Below, piece after piece: positions 35,015 through 36,786 of a stretch of 36,786 nucleotides of DNA; within the stretch, counting starts at the first letter, position 1, and each line of letters starts with the position of its first letter. Under the pieces are notes generated by a model, which searched no databases, was not told the origin of the DNA, and saw nothing but the letters and a program-made list of their open reading frames with translations. Position numbers and translations under genes: made by a program. The stretch comes from Pedosphaera sp. (lineage in GTDB: Bacteria; Verrucomicrobiota; Verrucomicrobiia; Limisphaerales; JADLHS01), in NCBI GenBank assembly GCA_009695195.1, contig SIBJ01000033.1:1-36786 (forward strand), written 5' to 3'.

Positions 35015-36382
35015 ATGGATGTTGTTTTGAATTATCTGAAGGGAAACCAGAAACGGTTTGTGGAAGAACTTTGCGATTACGTCCGCTTCCCGAGCGTGTC
35101 CGCGCAACCGAAGCACGGCGAGGACATGACCAATTGCGCCACGTGGCTCGTGAAACATTGCAAAGCCATCGGCCTCGAAGCGCGCCTCTGCCCGACCGAC
35201 GGCCACCCCATCGTGCTCGCGAAAACGCCGCGCAAGAAAGGCGCGCGCAAACGGCACTTCATGGTCTATGGCCATTACGACGTGCAACCGCCCGAGCCGT
35301 TTGAGCTTTGGAAAACGCCGCCGTTCGAGCCGACCATCCGCGGACGCTCGCTCATCGCGCGCGGCGCGAGCGACAACAAAGGCCAGAACCTCGCGCACCT
35401 CAAAGCCGTCGAAGCGTATCTGAAAACCCGCCAGGAATTGCCCTGCGACCTCACGTTCGTCATCGAAGGCGAAGAAGAAGTCGGCAGCAAAAGTCTCGGC
35501 GCGTTTTTGCAGAAACATCGCGAGGAACTCCGTTGCGATGCCGTCGTTGTTTCCGATACCGGCATTCCGAGCAAGCAACATCCGGCGCTCACCTACGCGT
35601 TGCGCGGCATCGCGGCGTTTGAGATCATCCTGCGCGGACCGGATCGCGACCTGCACTCCGGCATCTTCGGCGGCTCGGTGCAAAATCCCGCCATCGTGCT
35701 CGCGCAACTGCTCGCCAAGGTTCACGACGCGCAGGGCCGTGTCGCGATTCCCGGTTTCTACGCCGGCGTCGCGAAGCTCAGTGATTTCGAGCGGAAGCAG
35801 ATGGCGCGCGTGCCGTTCAACCGCGGCGCCTACCGCAAACTCCTCGGCGTGCCCGAACTGTTTGGTGAACGCGGCTTCACGCCCGACGAACAGCGCACCG
35901 CGCGCCCGACGTTCGAGATCAACGGCCTCACCAGCGGCTACCAAGGCGATGGCAGCAAGACCATCGTGCCCGCGTGGGCGCGCGCGAAGATCACCACGCG
36001 CCTCGTGCCCAACCAGCAGCCCGCCAAAGTCATCAAAGCCGTGCGTACGTTTCTGGAAAAAAATTGTCCGCCCACCGTCACGCTCGAAATCAAATCCGGC
36101 CACGGCGCGGAGGCTTACATGGTTTCACCGCGCAGTACCAACGCGCAGGCCGCGTTGCGCGCGCTCAAGAAAGCGTTCGGACGCGAACCCGTTCTGCTGC
36201 GCGAAGGCGGCTCGATCCCCATCGTGAACCAGTTCCAGAAAATCCTCGGCGCGGACACGCTGCTCCTCGGTCTCGCGCTGCCCGACGACAACGCCCACTC
36301 ACCGAACGAGAAATTTGACCTCGACCTCTTCGCCCAAGGCCAGCGCATGAGCGCGCTGTTGTGGCGGGAGTTGGCGCTGTAG
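35015..36382 (+). CDS. M20-family metallopeptidase (dipeptidase)
   Basis: This 455-residue cytosolic dizinc peptidase uses the ATG at 35015 (MDVVLNYLKGNQKRFVEEL). Metal ligands are visible in YGHYDVQP (His87, Asp89), RGASDNKGQ (Asp120), EGEEEVGS (catalytic and ligand Glu at 153-154) and VVSDTG. The lid domain follows (LRGPDRDLHSGIFGG, with a conserved His), and the last ligand is the His in DDNAHSPNEKF. It resembles the CNDP/dug1-type dipeptidases. It is divergent from rhamnulokinase, with 220 bp between the starts. Confidence 0.92.
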   Translation: MDVVLNYLKGNQKRFVEELCDYVRFPSVSAQPKHGEDMTNCATWLVKHCKAIGLEARLCPTDGHPIVLAKTPRKKGARKRHFMVYGHYDVQPPEPFELWKTPPFEPTIRGRSLIARGASDNKGQNLAHLKAVEAYLKTRQELPCDLTFVIEGEEEVGSKSLGAFLQKHREELRCDAVVVSDTGIPSKQHPALTYALRGIAAFEIILRGPDRDLHSGIFGGSVQNPAIVLAQLLAKVHDAQGRVAIPGFYAGVAKLSDFERKQMARVPFNRGAYRKLLGVPELFGERGFTPDEQRTARPTFEINGLTSGYQGDGSKTIVPAWARAKITTRLVPNQQPAKVIKAVRTFLEKNCPPTVTLEIKSGHGAEAYMVSPRSTNAQAALRALKKAFGREPVLLREGGSIPIVNQFQKILGADTLLLGLALPDDNAHSPNEKFDLDLFAQGQRMSALLWRELAL

Positions 36383-36540
36383 GCGTATGCGATTCCGATT
36401 GATGCACCGGTGGTCTTACCTGCCGAGCAGGAGACTTGGTGATTTAATCCATGGATGTTCTTGTGAGCGGTTGCGGCGCCATCCCGGAAATGTCAGGTGA
36501 CCACCATTCAGATTTGCGCAGATGGAAACCGCAAATAGAA

Positions 36541-36722
36541 GGGTGCGATTAAAGGCGGGTGAGGGTGAGCGGGTGCTGGCGGTATTTTTGGACTGCGGTG
36601 GCAAGTCGGACGCGACACCGCTTTGGCACCGACGACGGCGATTGAAATGAGCAACCCGCCCCGTTCGCTCGAAAGCGGTGTCGCGTCCGACTTGCCACCG
36701 CAGTCCATAATGCCCTCACCCG
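36541..36722. mobile_element. MITE-like palindromic element, copy 2, with inverted central loop
   Basis: GGGTGCGATTAAAGGCGGGT and the following 60 or so bases match copy 1 (3693 onward) almost exactly, as does the right arm ending CATAATGCCCTCACCCG. The central 45 bases are the reverse complement of those in copy 1. The right terminal repeat is cut: after CACCCG the sequence continues TGAATGGCGC instead of TTTTTAATCACACCC. It occupies most of the last 404 bp; the 158 bp before it hold nothing I recognise. Confidence 0.8.
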
Positions 36723-36786
36723 TGAATGGCGCTTAGTTAAGGGCATGTGTCGTTGATTTTTTCTGGGTGGCTTCGGCAATGATTTC

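Overview
The window looks like chromosomal DNA of a GC-rich Gram-negative bacterium, most likely from the Verrucomicrobiota (Limisphaerales/Pedosphaera-like). This placement is inference. It rests on a TonB-dependent outer-membrane receptor, a cytochrome b fused to a diheme cytochrome c, debris of autotransporter-strand surface proteins, PVC-style ECF sigma and ZAS anti-sigma genes, and a very high density of intergenic palindromes and heptanucleotide repeats. No rRNA gene is present to confirm it.

Layout. 1-3619: a truncated gene end, a broken surface-protein start, a serine esterase, and a bc-type quinol oxidase pair (Rieske protein plus cytochrome b/c fusion). 3620-5463: a MITE-like palindrome with target-site repeats, an orphan small gene, a decayed fucose pyrophosphorylase gene and tRNA-Thr. 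5465-7105: a GT39-like membrane glycosyltransferase. 7332-9623: a compact, visibly lower-GC type II restriction-modification island with a methyltransferase, a BglI-like endonuclease, a controller protein and its operator. 9842-16676: a sugar-isomerase-like protein, a phosphohexomutase, an orphan NuoA, a TonB receptor and a PhyH dioxygenase. 16725-22676: two large glucan-active glycosidases and a short-chain dehydrogenase. 22827-24709: an ECF sigma gene interrupted by an in-frame amber codon, an anti-sigma gene and an exported redoxin. 24716-25694: tandem GIY-YIG/tRNA-Asn modules fused into surface-protein debris. 25768-36382: an S9 peptidase, nuoABCD, a small unknown protein, CbpA, an aminotransferase, rhamnulokinase and an M20 peptidase. 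A second copy of the MITE ends the window.

How the parts fit. The backbone genes are respiratory (complex I start, bc complex), carbohydrate-handling (debranching enzyme, phosphohexomutase, sugar isomerase, rhamnulokinase) and proteolytic. On top lies a layer of small mobile or repetitive DNA: one MITE family, at least five other palindrome families (two inserted inside open reading frames), 7-bp-period repeats at three loci, and the GIY-YIG/tRNA-Asn unit.

The strongest candidate for something undescribed is the GIY-YIG/tRNA-Asn unit. The endonuclease start lies 10 nt after a tRNA CCA end. Its last codons and stop are written in tRNA-derived sequence. The two defective tRNA copies carry the same kind of palindrome in place of the 5' half of the anticodon arm, breaking at the anticodon itself.
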